A stretch of DNA of 64,000 nt from JABDBE01 sp049585795. Lineage in GTDB: Bacteria > Acidobacteriota > Terriglobia > Terriglobales > Acidobacteriaceae. The translations under genes and the position numbers were made by a program. Each line of letters begins with the position of its first letter. Positions within the stretch are counted from its first letter, which is position 1. The DNA lies in the NCBI GenBank assembly GCA_049585795.1, contig JBAVAQ010000020.1, forward strand, positions 59,805 through 123,804. The letters are read 5' to 3'. This document shows, in pieces, positions 7,328 to 14,975 of the stretch. Below the pieces are notes generated by a model, which was not told where the DNA came from, ran no database searches, and saw only the letters and a list, made by a program, of their open reading frames with translations.

Positions 7328-7789
7328 CTACGAGATCGTCACCAGCTCAGCCGGTTTCTTTGTTTCTAGTTCTTCCTGGGAATGCGTCTCTTCCTTCATC
7401 TCCGAGATACTGATGCGCCGCAGCACTTGTTCGATGCTCTCGTTGACTCGGCGCAGCGGCTCGCGAATCGTGCAGCGGTCGGTTTGATCGCATTCGCCGC
7501 GCACCGTGATGCAAGAAGTAATGAACAACGGACCGTCAATGGCCCGAATCACTTCGAAGGCGCTGATCGTTCCGGCGTCGCGCGCCAGTCTGTAGCCGCC
7601 ATTCATGCCGTGTTGCGAGTGCAGCAACCCGGCCTTGACCAGCCGCTGCAGAATCTTTGCCAGCGCTTCCTGCGGAATGCCATAGGCGTCGGCCACATCC
7701 TTGGCGCTGCAAGCACCGTAAGGCGCCCGCTCGGCCAGATGCTTCATTGCCATCAAGCCGTAGTCCGCTTTCTTGGTAAGCTTCAGCAT
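7328..7789 (-). CDS. iscR: Rrf2-family iron-sulfur-sensing repressor (IscR-like)
   Basis: A 153-residue Rrf2 winged-helix regulator: N-terminal HTH (LTKKADYGLMAMKHLAE), wing, dimerisation helix, and three cluster cysteines Cys93, Cys100 and Cys106. In the family the holo form represses its own isc operon. This gene is first in the operon and its promoter carries a palindromic site at the transcription start, consistent with autoregulation. The C-terminal 25 residues are Glu/Lys-rich. The cysteine spacing (x6, x5) differs slightly from E. coli IscR (x5, x5). Confidence 0.92.
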   Translation of the reverse strand: MLKLTKKADYGLMAMKHLAERAPYGACSAKDVADAYGIPQEALAKILQRLVKAGLLHSQHGMNGGYRLARDAGTISAFEVIRAIDGPLFITSCITVRGECDQTDRCTIREPLRRVNESIEQVLRRISISEMKEETHSQEELETKKPAELVTIS

Positions 7790-7803
7790 CTGGGCCCGCT
7801 AGA

Positions 7804-7828
7804 AATTCCGACCTTTTCAGTCGGATAT
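7804..7828. promoter_or_regulatory. Rrf2/IscR-type operator at the isc start site
   Basis: Palindrome TCCGAC-N7-GTCGGA (7807-7812 and 7820-7825) with A/T-rich flanks, resembling the type 1 IscR consensus (CCGACT...AGTCGG). It starts five bases downstream of the -10 box of the iscR promoter, where bound repressor would block initiation. Confidence 0.75.
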
Positions 7829-7832
7829 TATT

Positions 7833-7861
7833 ATTCTAAGGGACATGAGTTCCGATTGCAA
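7833..7861 (-). promoter_or_regulatory. Sigma-70 promoter of the isc operon
   Basis: On the minus strand: -35 TTGCAA (7856-7861), 17-base spacer, -10 TAGAAT (7833-7838), start expected near 7826, about 37 bases upstream of the iscR ATG. Confidence 0.8.
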
Positions 7862-7928
7862 CTCTCCGCAGGGAATGGTAGAAATCACGATCAAACGGTA
7901 AGTATTTTGTCCTTAGCGGGTTATGGGA

Positions 7929-7949
7929 TGGCGATCTTTTCAGTCGTAT
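7929..7949. promoter_or_regulatory. Second, degenerate Rrf2-type site upstream of iscR
   Basis: The core CGATCTTTTCAGTCGTAT repeats the operator at 7804-7828 (CGACCTTTTCAGTCGGAT) with few changes, 125 bases further upstream. It could be a second IscR site or control the divergent small gene. Inference from similarity only. Confidence 0.5.
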
Positions 7950-8029
7950 TTTTATTTGCGTGGACATTCCAACTGGGCGCTATTCGGATGGTTGGTCATC
8001 GAGTCCAATCGAATTTTGCGTGAAAAGAC

Positions 8030-8057
8030 TTGACAAGCCAATCATTCAGGCTAAAAT
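8030..8057 (+). promoter_or_regulatory. Sigma-70 promoter for the 64-residue gene
   Basis: -35 TTGACA (8030-8035), 16-base spacer, -10 TAAAAT (8052-8057). Directed at the gene starting at 8120, giving a leader of about 55 bases. Confidence 0.75.
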
Positions 8058-8119
8058 ACCGCCAATTTCCGGCAGACTTCACCTCAGCCTTGCCAGGCCG
8101 ACCGTGACCGCCCGGGTTT

Positions 8120-8314
8120 ATGACTTCAATCCCGCCGTCGCAACCCCCCGAGAAGAGCAGTAGCACGAATGAGTGCAAGCATCCGCGTGTGCAGATTGTG
8201 GCTCGCCAGGAAGATGCCGAATTCGTCGAATGCCTGGAGTGTGGGGACATCTTCGAGTCCAGCGAGTTCAAGGACATGATGATCGAGGATACCCGGCTGA
8301 AGGACGAATCCTGA
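8120..8314 (+). CDS. Small CxxC zinc-ribbon-like protein
   Basis: A 64-residue protein with a Ser/Pro-rich N-terminus, a Cys-x-His pair (ECKHPRVQ) and a CLECGD pair 20 residues later, followed by an acidic tail. The Cys/His pattern suggests one bound zinc. I do not recognise a named family. A near-consensus promoter lies upstream and no partner gene overlaps it. It is divergent from iscR, so the shared 330-base intergenic region may regulate both. Confidence 0.7.
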   Translation: MTSIPPSQPPEKSSSTNECKHPRVQIVARQEDAEFVECLECGDIFESSEFKDMMIEDTRLKDES

Positions 8315-8436
8315 GATCTGCCCTCCAGTGGCGGAGACCGGTGACGAAGGTAATCCCCGCTACGGCCTTGTCTCTTGTTTAGATCGTTTCCAGTTTGCTA
8401 GTGTCAGCCTGGGTGTAATTTGCCCACGGAGAGGTC

Positions 8437-8826
8437 ATGCCAGTTGTGGCTTTGGTTGTCGACGACTCCATGCTCATTCGGCATACCGTGTGCCGCTTTC
8501 TTGAGGAGCGCGGCTTCGCCGTGGAGTCTGCCAACAACGGGCAAGAGGCGCTCGAAGCGCTGGAACGGGTGCGTCCCGACATTATTATTACCGATATCCA
8601 GATGCCCAAGATGAATGGTAGCGAGTTCATTACGGCGGTGAAGAGTGAACCCAGTCTCGCTGGCATTCCCGTCGTAATCGTGGCTGGCAGACAGAGCGGT
8701 TTCGAGCACACGGAAAAGCGCGCCAACTACACAATCTTTAAAGACATCGACATCGAAGACCAACTGGGCAAGGCGCTCCTGAAGCTGCTGGGCGCTAAAG
8801 CGCAGGTCGCGAAGAGCAGCAGTTAA
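8437..8826 (+). CDS. Single-domain CheY-like response regulator
   Basis: A 129-residue receiver domain without an output domain. The acidic pair is Asp9-Asp10, the phosphoacceptor Asp53 (ITDIQMPKMNG) and the conserved Lys is Lys102 (IFKDID). The Thr/Ser normally found at the end of strand 4 appears to be replaced (VIVAGR, Val82), which would alter the usual Thr-Tyr switch. No histidine kinase is nearby. The ATG at 8437 follows GGAGAGG. It may relay phosphate to a distant kinase or bind a partner protein. Confidence 0.88.
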   Translation: MPVVALVVDDSMLIRHTVCRFLEERGFAVESANNGQEALEALERVRPDIIITDIQMPKMNGSEFITAVKSEPSLAGIPVVIVAGRQSGFEHTEKRANYTIFKDIDIEDQLGKALLKLLGAKAQVAKSSS

Positions 8827-8831
8827 TAATT

Positions 8832-8919
8832 CAGCATTTAGCAGTTAGCACTTGGCCCCGCAAGACCCTCGGCTGAGGTACTTTTGGCTGAAAGCTGACT
8901 GCTGAAAGCTAAGCGCTGC
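8832..8919. repeat. Inverted heptamer repeat between response regulator and tsaD
   Basis: Left: CAGCATT, TAGCAGT, TAGCACT (8832-8852). Right, opposite polarity: TGGCTGA, AAGCTGA, CTGCTGA, AAGCTAA, GCGCTGC (8885-8919), all in phase. It lies between two convergent stop codons and may act as a bidirectional terminator. Confidence 0.75.
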
Positions 8920-8920
8920 T

Positions 8921-10069
8921 TCACTTCAACACCATTCCCGCTTCGGCTGAGAAATCCGTCGGCGCGAAATCGCCAGCTAGAAACTTGGGATAGGCCGCGG
9001 CCGCAATCATTGCGGCGTTGTCGGTTGACAGGGGGCGCGAAGGAAAATAAACGAAAATGCCTTCTCTCGCCGCGTCGCTCTCGAATTGCTGGCGCAGTTC
9101 CTGATTTGCGGCTACGCCCCCGGTGATGAACAAAGTAGCCACGTCGCACGCCCGTGCCGCAGCCAAGGTTTTTCCCGCCAGGTCTTCGATCAGCGCTCGC
9201 TGGAATGAAGCCACAAGGTCGAGCGTCTGCTGGTCGCAATTCGATAAATAGTCTTCGATCTTGGGTTGTGCGATCGTTCCAAGCGCTGTACGACGCTCGG
9301 CGATCGAAGCCTGCAGGTTGTGAGTTTCAACGTAGCGCAGAACCGCGGTCTTGATCCCGCTATAGGAGAAGTCAAAACGCGGGCCATCGTTAGTCCGCTC
9401 AGCCTTCCGATCATTGCGATCCCGGTGCTTGAGCTGCGCCGGCGGAAACTTCACGGCCTGAGGATCGCCGTGAGTGGAAAGTTTGTCGATGATAGGGCCG
9501 CCGGGGTATCCGAGGCCGAGCAATTTTGCGACTTTGTCGAAAGCTTCTCCGGCTGCGTCGTCGCGGGTGTGGCCAATATTCTTGTACGACCAACTGTTGT
9601 CTTGGCGCCTGACCAAATAAAGATGGGTGTGGCCCCCGGACACGACCAACGCCAGCACTGGGAAACGCACGTCGTGATTTCCCTTGCGGCGCTCCTCGAG
9701 CAGCACAGCGTGAATGTGGCCTTCAAGATGGTTCACGGCGATGAGGGGCTTTCCGAGCGCGAACGCGAGCGCCTTGGCATAGCTGATGCCAACCAGCAAC
9801 GCGCCAGCCAATCCTGGCCCTTGGGTCACCGCCAGCGCATCGACAGATCGATAAGTCTGCCCAGCATCGGCCAGCGCCTTGCGGACGACCGGCACGATCG
9901 CGCGCAAGTGCTCCCGCGACGCCAGTTCAGGCACGACTCCGCCATAAGGCTGATGCGTGGCGATCTGCGAGAACACAACGTTGGAAGCGATCTGCTCACC
10001 CGAACGCACCACCGCCGCCGCGGTCTCGTCGCAGGAGCTTTCGATGCCGAGAATGTAGGCGTCGGGCAT
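8921..10069 (-). CDS. tsaD: tRNA N6-threonylcarbamoyladenosine transferase subunit TsaD
   Basis: A 382-residue ASKHA-fold protein that transfers threonylcarbamoyl to A37 of ANN-decoding tRNAs, with TsaB and TsaE. It begins with ILGIESSCDETAAAVV; the metal ligands are His114 and His118 (HLEGHIH). The nucleotide-binding segments SGGHTHL and the C-terminal ITGGVAANQELR are present. An insert of about 25 residues (around residues 230-260) makes it longer than the E. coli protein (337). The ATG at 10069 is divergent from cca by 38 bases. Confidence 0.95.
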   Translation of the reverse strand: MPDAYILGIESSCDETAAAVVRSGEQIASNVVFSQIATHQPYGGVVPELASREHLRAIVPVVRKALADAGQTYRSVDALAVTQGPGLAGALLVGISYAKALAFALGKPLIAVNHLEGHIHAVLLEERRKGNHDVRFPVLALVVSGGHTHLYLVRRQDNSWSYKNIGHTRDDAAGEAFDKVAKLLGLGYPGGPIIDKLSTHGDPQAVKFPPAQLKHRDRNDRKAERTNDGPRFDFSYSGIKTAVLRYVETHNLQASIAERRTALGTIAQPKIEDYLSNCDQQTLDLVASFQRALIEDLAGKTLAAARACDVATLFITGGVAANQELRQQFESDAAREGIFVYFPSRPLSTDNAAMIAAAAYPKFLAGDFAPTDFSAEAGMVLK

Positions 10070-10107
10070 TAGCCATATATTATCTGCTAGAGCGCGTCGC
10101 GGCTGCC

Positions 10108-11499
10108 ATGCTCAAAGACTTCGCCATCTCGATCGTCGGAACCCTGCGGAAGCGAGGCCACAAAGCCTATCTAGTCGGCGGATGCGTACGCGATCTGCTC
10201 CTTGGCCGCGAGCCTGCCGACTACGATGTCACTACCGACGCAACCCCCGAAGAGATCATGCGCATTTTCCCCCAAACCTACGCAGTCGGCGCGCAGTTTG
10301 GGGTCGTGCTGGTGCCGTTGCCGGAAGGAAACGCTGCAAGCAACGTTTCTACAGAAACACCCCTTTGTAGAGACGTAACTGGTTACGTCTCGCCCAAAGC
10401 CAACGTGGTTGAAGTTGCCACATTTCGCAGCGATATCGGGTATAGCGACGGCCGCCATCCCGACCAGGTGCGTTTCAGTAAAGATCCTCGCGAAGACGTT
10501 GACCGCCGGGATTTTACGATCAATGGTCTCTTGCTTGATCCAATCGCAAACAAAGTTCTGGATTTCGTGGGAGGGCGCAAGGACCTCGATGCCAAAATCA
10601 TCCGAACCATCGGCGATCCGGGGCGGCGCTTTGCCGAGGACAAACTGAGAATGCTGCGCGGGGTTCGGTTTGCCGCTCGCTTCGGCTATGCGATCGAGCC
10701 CAAAACCTTTCAGGCGATTCAAAGCCTGGCACCGCAGATTCGTCAGGTATCGCGTGAACGAGTGCGCGATGAGCTTAGCAAGATGCTTATTGAAGGCCAT
10801 GCCCGACAAGCCTTTATTCTTCTCGACCAAACCGGGTTGCTGCGCGAAGTCTTGCCCGAAATCGAATTGATGAAAGGAGTCGAGCAACCGCCGCAATTTC
10901 ATCCTGAAGGTGATGTGTTTGTGCACACGTTGCTTTTACTCGACAAGTTGCCGCATCCTTGCCCGATCACGTTGGCCTGGGGTGCATTGTTGCACGATGT
11001 GGGCAAGCCGGCGACATTCCGAATAGCGCCAGACCGCATCCGTTTTGATGGACACGTTGACGTCGGAGTCAAAATCGCCGAAGAAATCTGCCGACGTTTG
11101 CGCTTCTCCAACGACGATACCGAACAGATTCTTGCCCTCGTAAAAAACCACATGCGCTTCGCGCACGTGCAACAAATGAACGAATCCACGTTCAAGAGGT
11201 TTGTTCGGATGCCGCGTTTCGATGAACATCTGCAGTTGCATCGCCTGGATTGTCTGGCGAGTCACGGAAATCTTGCCTCTTACGATTTCACTCGCGACAA
11301 AATCGCGGCCATTCCACCGTCGAGTATTCAGCCCGCACCACTAATCACAGGCGACGACTTGATCGCACTCGGCTTTAAACCGGGGCCGCAATTCAGGAAA
11401 ATTCTGTCGGCAGTGGAGGATGGACAACTGGAGGGACGCCTGCGCAGTAAAGAGGAAGCGATGACGTTTGTGGGGAGCGAGTTTCCAAGCGAGCGATAA
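10108..11499 (+). CDS. cca: CCA-adding / poly(A) polymerase-type tRNA nucleotidyltransferase with HD domain
   Basis: A 463-residue class II nucleotidyltransferase: YLVGGCVRDLLLGREPADYDV carries the GG...R/DxD catalytic signature near residues 20-42, RRDFTINGLLLDP follows, and an HD phosphohydrolase domain (LLHDVGKP) is in the middle. It builds or repairs tRNA 3' CCA ends; A-adding or poly(A) activity cannot be excluded. Between VGAQFGVVLVPLPEG and VVEVATFRSD, where relatives are contiguous, lies an insert of about 25 residues encoded by two palindromes (10328-10391). The frame is intact. The ATG at 10108 is chosen because conserved sequence begins shortly after it. Confidence 0.93.
   Translation: MLKDFAISIVGTLRKRGHKAYLVGGCVRDLLLGREPADYDVTTDATPEEIMRIFPQTYAVGAQFGVVLVPLPEGNAASNVSTETPLCRDVTGYVSPKANVVEVATFRSDIGYSDGRHPDQVRFSKDPREDVDRRDFTINGLLLDPIANKVLDFVGGRKDLDAKIIRTIGDPGRRFAEDKLRMLRGVRFAARFGYAIEPKTFQAIQSLAPQIRQVSRERVRDELSKMLIEGHARQAFILLDQTGLLREVLPEIELMKGVEQPPQFHPEGDVFVHTLLLLDKLPHPCPITLAWGALLHDVGKPATFRIAPDRIRFDGHVDVGVKIAEEICRRLRFSNDDTEQILALVKNHMRFAHVQQMNESTFKRFVRMPRFDEHLQLHRLDCLASHGNLASYDFTRDKIAAIPPSSIQPAPLITGDDLIALGFKPGPQFRKILSAVEDGQLEGRLRSKEEAMTFVGSEFPSER
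10328..10391. repeat. Double palindrome inserted in frame in cca
   Basis: Palindrome 1: GAAACGCTGC-AA-GCAACGTTTC (10328-10337/10340-10349, one mismatch). Palindrome 2: GAGACGTAAC-TG-GTTACGTCTC (10370-10379/10382-10391, perfect). Palindrome 1 shares its centre and CTAC flank with the iscS-iscU repeat at 5763-5782. It adds residues about 74-95 of the protein. Confidence 0.8.
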
Positions 11500-11616
11500 A
11501 AGCAGTTAAGCCCGCACGGCAACATTGCACCAAAAAAGGTGCAAAAGGCGGATTGGGCCGGAATCTTGTCAAGCCCCGTTTGAAGCCTAGACTTGGTTAA
11601 GTCGATGAAACCAATG

Positions 11617-11628
11617 ACAATATATTGT
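11617..11628. promoter_or_regulatory. 12-bp A/T palindrome upstream of gatC
   Basis: Perfect palindrome ACAATATATTGT in the 250-base gap between cca and gatC. It could be a regulator-binding site. No convincing -35/-10 pair is seen nearby and no gene is visible in the gap. Confidence 0.3.
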
Positions 11629-11751
11629 TGCAAAGTTGGCGTGTTTATCCTGTTCAAACTGCTATTCTGAAAATAGGACGAATCCAGATTGTTCTGTAAC
11701 GGGACGAACCGCAAGCGCTCGCGCGATGCAAAAACCCCAGGACACCAGGAA

Positions 11752-12090
11752 ATGAAAGTTACTGAAAAAGACGTCGCCTACGTCGCCGACCTGGCGAATC
11801 TGGAGTTGACCGAAGACGAACGCGCACGCATGCTGCGCGATCTGAATTCGATTCTCGATTATGTCGACCGGCTGAACGAGTTGGATACAACGGACGTACA
11901 GCCCATGGCGCAGGTGTCGGATAGATACGGGGTTGATGAATCGAAAACTGGCAGCGCGCATTTCGCGTACGCCAGCCGCGAAGATATTCTCGAAGGTCTG
12001 AGAAAATCATTACCGCACGAAATCGCCGTGCAAAACGCCCCCGACACGGACGGAATGTTTTTCAAAGTGCCGAAAGTGATCGAGCGATAG
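11752..12090 (+). CDS. gatC: Asp-tRNA(Asn)/Glu-tRNA(Gln) amidotransferase subunit C
   Basis: From the ATG at 11752 (after AGGA) the protein is 112 residues and starts MKVTEKDVAYVADLANLELT, the standard GatC N-terminus. The frame extends upstream to 11689 but that part has no homology. GatC is the small belt subunit that stabilises the GatAB complex. C-terminal FFKVPKVIER is typical. It lies 48 bases before gatA. Confidence 0.93.
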   Translation: MKVTEKDVAYVADLANLELTEDERARMLRDLNSILDYVDRLNELDTTDVQPMAQVSDRYGVDESKTGSAHFAYASREDILEGLRKSLPHEIAVQNAPDTDGMFFKVPKVIER

Positions 12091-12138
12091 GCCAGCGGTG
12101 AGGGGGCTCTCTTTTCGGCAACGAATCACCAGTCACTT

Positions 12139-13572
12139 ATGGATTTGCACTCACTCACAATCGACACTGCCCGCTCCGCCATACAAGAGCGCAAGACCAC
12201 GGCCACGGCCTTGGCAGAAACCTTCTATTCCAAAATTCAACAGGACGATCCGCAAATTGGCGCGTACCTGATGCTGAGCCAGGATCGTGCCTTCGCCAAG
12301 GCCGCCGAGATCGACGCGCTTGTTGCAAGGGGAGAGAAGCTGCCCCCGCTGGGCGGGGTCCCGGTTGGCATCAAGGATGTGATGGTGACGTGCGGTATTC
12401 GTACAACAGCTGGCTCGAAAATTCTGGGCAACTATATTCCTCCCTATGACTGCACGGCAGTGGCGCGGATGGAAGCTGCAGGCGCGGTTGTGCTAGGCAA
12501 GCTGAACTGTGATGAATTTGCCATGGGCTCGTCCACCGAGAATTCAGCTTGGCACCCAGTTCACAATCCCCGCGACCTGAGCCGCGTGCCCGGAGGCTCT
12601 TCTGGAGGATCAGCGGCCGCGGTCGCTGCCGACATGGCGGTGGCAACGCTGGGATCGGACACTGGCGGTTCGATCCGGCAGCCCGCGTCTTTTTGTGGCG
12701 TGGTCGGGCTGATGCCTACATATGGCCGCGTATCGCGCTACGGGCTGATCGCGTTCGCCTCTTCGCTCGATCACGTTGGGCCGCTCACAAAAAGCGTGAG
12801 AGATGCGGCCATTGTGCTGCGCACTATCGCAGGACGCGATCCCATGGATGCCACCTCCGCCGAAGTGCCGGTTCCCGACTACGTTGCGGAATTGGAGAAG
12901 CCAGTACGAGGTCTAAAACTCGGCGTGGCCAAAGAATATTTCGGGGAAGGATTGGACTCCGAAGTCAAGAAGTCGGTGGAAGCCGCGATTGAAAAGTTAG
13001 AGAAACTGGGCTGCGAAATAGTTCCGGTCTCTCTGCCGCACACGAAATTTGCGATTCCGACCTATTACATCGTGGCCACTGCAGAAGCGTCATCGAATTT
13101 GGCCCGTTTCGATGGAGTTCGCTATGGTTACCGGGCTAACGATGCGCGCACGCTTTCCGAGATGTACCGTCGCAGTCGCGATCACGGCTTTGGTCCCGAG
13201 GTGAAGCGCCGCATCATGTTAGGCACATATGCATTGAGCGCCGGATATTACGACGCCTACTACCTGAAAGCTCAGAAAGTACGTACGCTGCTGGTCCGAG
13301 ACTTCGAGGAAGCATTCAGGAAAGTGGATGCGATTGTGACTCCGACTAGTCCGACGGCCGCGTTTAAGTTGGGCGAGAAGGTCGACGATCCTCTGGCAAT
13401 GTATCTGGCCGACATTTTTACGGTAACTGCCGACCTGGCGGGTATTCCCGGAATTTCGATTCCTTGCGGACAGACTAAAGAGAATCTGCCGGTGGGATTG
13501 CAGATCCTGGGCAAGCACTTCGACGAAGCTACGATCCTGCGGGTGGCCCATGCCTATGAACAGGCAGCGTAG
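12139..13572 (+). CDS. gatA: Asp-tRNA(Asn)/Glu-tRNA(Gln) amidotransferase subunit A
   Basis: A 477-residue amidase-signature enzyme that hydrolyses glutamine and supplies ammonia to GatB for transamidation of mischarged tRNA. The catalytic triad is visible: Lys79 (GVPVGIKD), cis-Ser in PGGSSGGS (about 154), and nucleophile Ser178 (SDTGGSIRQP). Paired with gatC upstream; gatB is not in the window, so the complex is encoded at two loci, a common arrangement. The ATG at 12139 follows the ACTT spacer without a strong ribosome site. Confidence 0.96.
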   Translation: MDLHSLTIDTARSAIQERKTTATALAETFYSKIQQDDPQIGAYLMLSQDRAFAKAAEIDALVARGEKLPPLGGVPVGIKDVMVTCGIRTTAGSKILGNYIPPYDCTAVARMEAAGAVVLGKLNCDEFAMGSSTENSAWHPVHNPRDLSRVPGGSSGGSAAAVAADMAVATLGSDTGGSIRQPASFCGVVGLMPTYGRVSRYGLIAFASSLDHVGPLTKSVRDAAIVLRTIAGRDPMDATSAEVPVPDYVAELEKPVRGLKLGVAKEYFGEGLDSEVKKSVEAAIEKLEKLGCEIVPVSLPHTKFAIPTYYIVATAEASSNLARFDGVRYGYRANDARTLSEMYRRSRDHGFGPEVKRRIMLGTYALSAGYYDAYYLKAQKVRTLLVRDFEEAFRKVDAIVTPTSPTAAFKLGEKVDDPLAMYLADIFTVTADLAGIPGISIPCGQTKENLPVGLQILGKHFDEATILRVAHAYEQAA

Positions 13573-13770
13573 GGTTGAAATTAATCAACTTTGACTAAGC
13601 ATCGTCCCTCTATGGTGGCGTTTCGCTCCAGCTTCGCAGCTTCGATCCTAGCTTGCGTTTAAGAATGGGAACCTGCAAAACTTTGCTTATTGCGGTCGTG
13701 AACTTGCGGTATTAGTTTGACTTCGTTGCGACGGTGCTGCCGTGCGCCCTGTGGTATCATCCCGCGTTGG

Positions 13771-14133
13771 ATGGCACTGACAACAAACGGATTCGAGAGC
13801 GTAGCACAGTTGAACTACCACTTCCAAGAACACGGAAGTGACTTTGGTGCATCAAATGCTAATGAATACGAACGAATGGCCGATGCCTTCCTTTGCGGAA
13901 CTAAGACAGCGACAGCACACGAATGTATACGTTCATGTGGCATGAAGTTGCGATATGATCCTGCCGATGAATCATTTGGAGTTATTGATCGTGCGAACAT
14001 CATCAGGACGTACTTCAAGCCGGTTCCGTGCTCCTCGTTGCCCGGTACATTGCGGTCCGCTGCGAAGCGAGCTGGGCGTTGTCACGGGTGTGCCAATAAT
14101 CTCGTTTACTTTCGAGCGGAGTGTGCGAAATGA
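13771..14133 (+). CDS. Orphan polymorphic-toxin-like domain protein
   Basis: A 120-residue protein from the ATG at 13771. Segments such as LNYHFQEHGSDFGASNANEY, KLRYDPADESFGVI, RTYFKP and CHGCANNLVYFRAEC resemble C-terminal domains attached to secreted polymorphic toxins and found as orphans; the central beta pattern ending RTYFKP is reminiscent of BECR-fold RNases (colicin D/E5, RelE). This is recognition by style, not a confirmed family. There is no signal peptide or carrier domain. The stop overlaps the next gene by ATGA, as in toxin-immunity pairs. The region is visibly richer in A/T than gatA, suggesting transfer. A TATCAT box lies at 13755-13760 just upstream. Confidence 0.6.
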   Translation: MALTTNGFESVAQLNYHFQEHGSDFGASNANEYERMADAFLCGTKTATAHECIRSCGMKLRYDPADESFGVIDRANIIRTYFKPVPCSSLPGTLRSAAKRAGRCHGCANNLVYFRAECAK

Positions 14134-14501
14134 ATAATCATCTATGTCCTGTATGTGGTTACGAAATGACAGACGAACCAGCAAACTTCAATACCTGTCC
14201 ATCCTGCGGAACTGAATTTGGTCTCCACGACGTAAACGCGTCTATCGAGGAATTGCGGCAAGCGTGGATAGAGAGCGGTCCTAGATGGTGGAGCACTGCC
14301 AACCCTCAACCGGCCAATTGGGACCCATTCCGGCAGTTGGCGGGACTTGGTCTGGCTTCTGGTTCGGTTGTATCGACAACAGGGGTTGTAAAGATCACTG
14401 CAACTACCAACAATTCTACATCTCTCACCGGGGGTTGGTTGGGTTCTGTGGAGCAGCAGCCATGGGGCCAATTTGTAAGTAGGCAACCCTCATCGGTATA
14501 G
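14130..14501 (+). CDS. Zinc-ribbon protein, putative immunity partner
   Basis: Starts at the ATG 14130, overlapping the preceding stop by four bases. It has a treble zinc ribbon (CPVCGYEM ... CPSCGTEFG, residues 6-9 and about 25-28), then EELRQAWIESGPRWWS and PANWDPFRQL, a layout seen in cysteine-rich proteins encoded next to polymorphic toxins. The conserved part ends near residue 72; the remaining 50 residues (Ser/Thr/Gly-rich) run into the 3' end of the convergent gene by 77 bases and may be read-through after loss of the original stop. A role as immunity protein is inference from position. Confidence 0.6.
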   Translation: MNNHLCPVCGYEMTDEPANFNTCPSCGTEFGLHDVNASIEELRQAWIESGPRWWSTANPQPANWDPFRQLAGLGLASGSVVSTTGVVKITATTNNSTSLTGGWLGSVEQQPWGQFVSRQPSSV

Positions 14502-14898
14502 CAGTGACTATTCGCTGCGCTAAAGCCTGTCCCGCTAACTGCACCTCGAACCAATACGTGCCTAGCTCTTGGATCGGAAAGGCAATGGGGGCGGTTATGT
14601 TGACCCCCTTATCATCCTCACCCTCGAACAGAACGGGAACTACGATGGCCTGCATTCTTGCGTTCGTCTGTGGCGATATCGGAGTGACTGTTAATTGCGC
14701 GTTCCCTCTGTAAATGCCGGACTTGAACATGAGCAATAGAGAAGCCTGAATAACGGCGGGTCCCGCTAGCGTTTCAGTTGGACCGCTGATGTTCCACCTG
14801 TCTACAATTCGGACCGCACTCAATACACCATCACTCTCCTGCAAAACTTTTTCGCAGAAGAAGGCGGCTGTTAGGTAGGGACCATCTGTGATTGGCAT
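14425..14898 (-). CDS. Conserved hypothetical protein
   Basis: A 157-residue protein starting MPITDGPYLTAAFFCEKVLQ and continuing with alternating hydrophobic beta-type segments (AVRIVDRWNISGP, IQASLLLMFKSG, IVVPVLFEGEDDKG). It looks like a one-domain beta-sandwich protein. No function recognised. The ATG at 14898 is preferred over a GTG at 14907. Convergent with the zinc-ribbon gene, with overlapping 3' ends; it may belong to the same transferred island. Confidence 0.65.
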   Translation of the reverse strand: MPITDGPYLTAAFFCEKVLQESDGVLSAVRIVDRWNISGPTETLAGPAVIQASLLLMFKSGIYRGNAQLTVTPISPQTNARMQAIVVPVLFEGEDDKGVNITAPIAFPIQELGTYWFEVQLAGQALAQRIVTAIPMRVAYLQIGPMAAAPQNPTNPR

Positions 14899-14975
14899 AG
14901 CGGACACATCATACAGGATCGAAAAGAAAAGTGAATAGCCCGATCAACCAATGTAGTGTCCGTAGTCTCTGCCGT

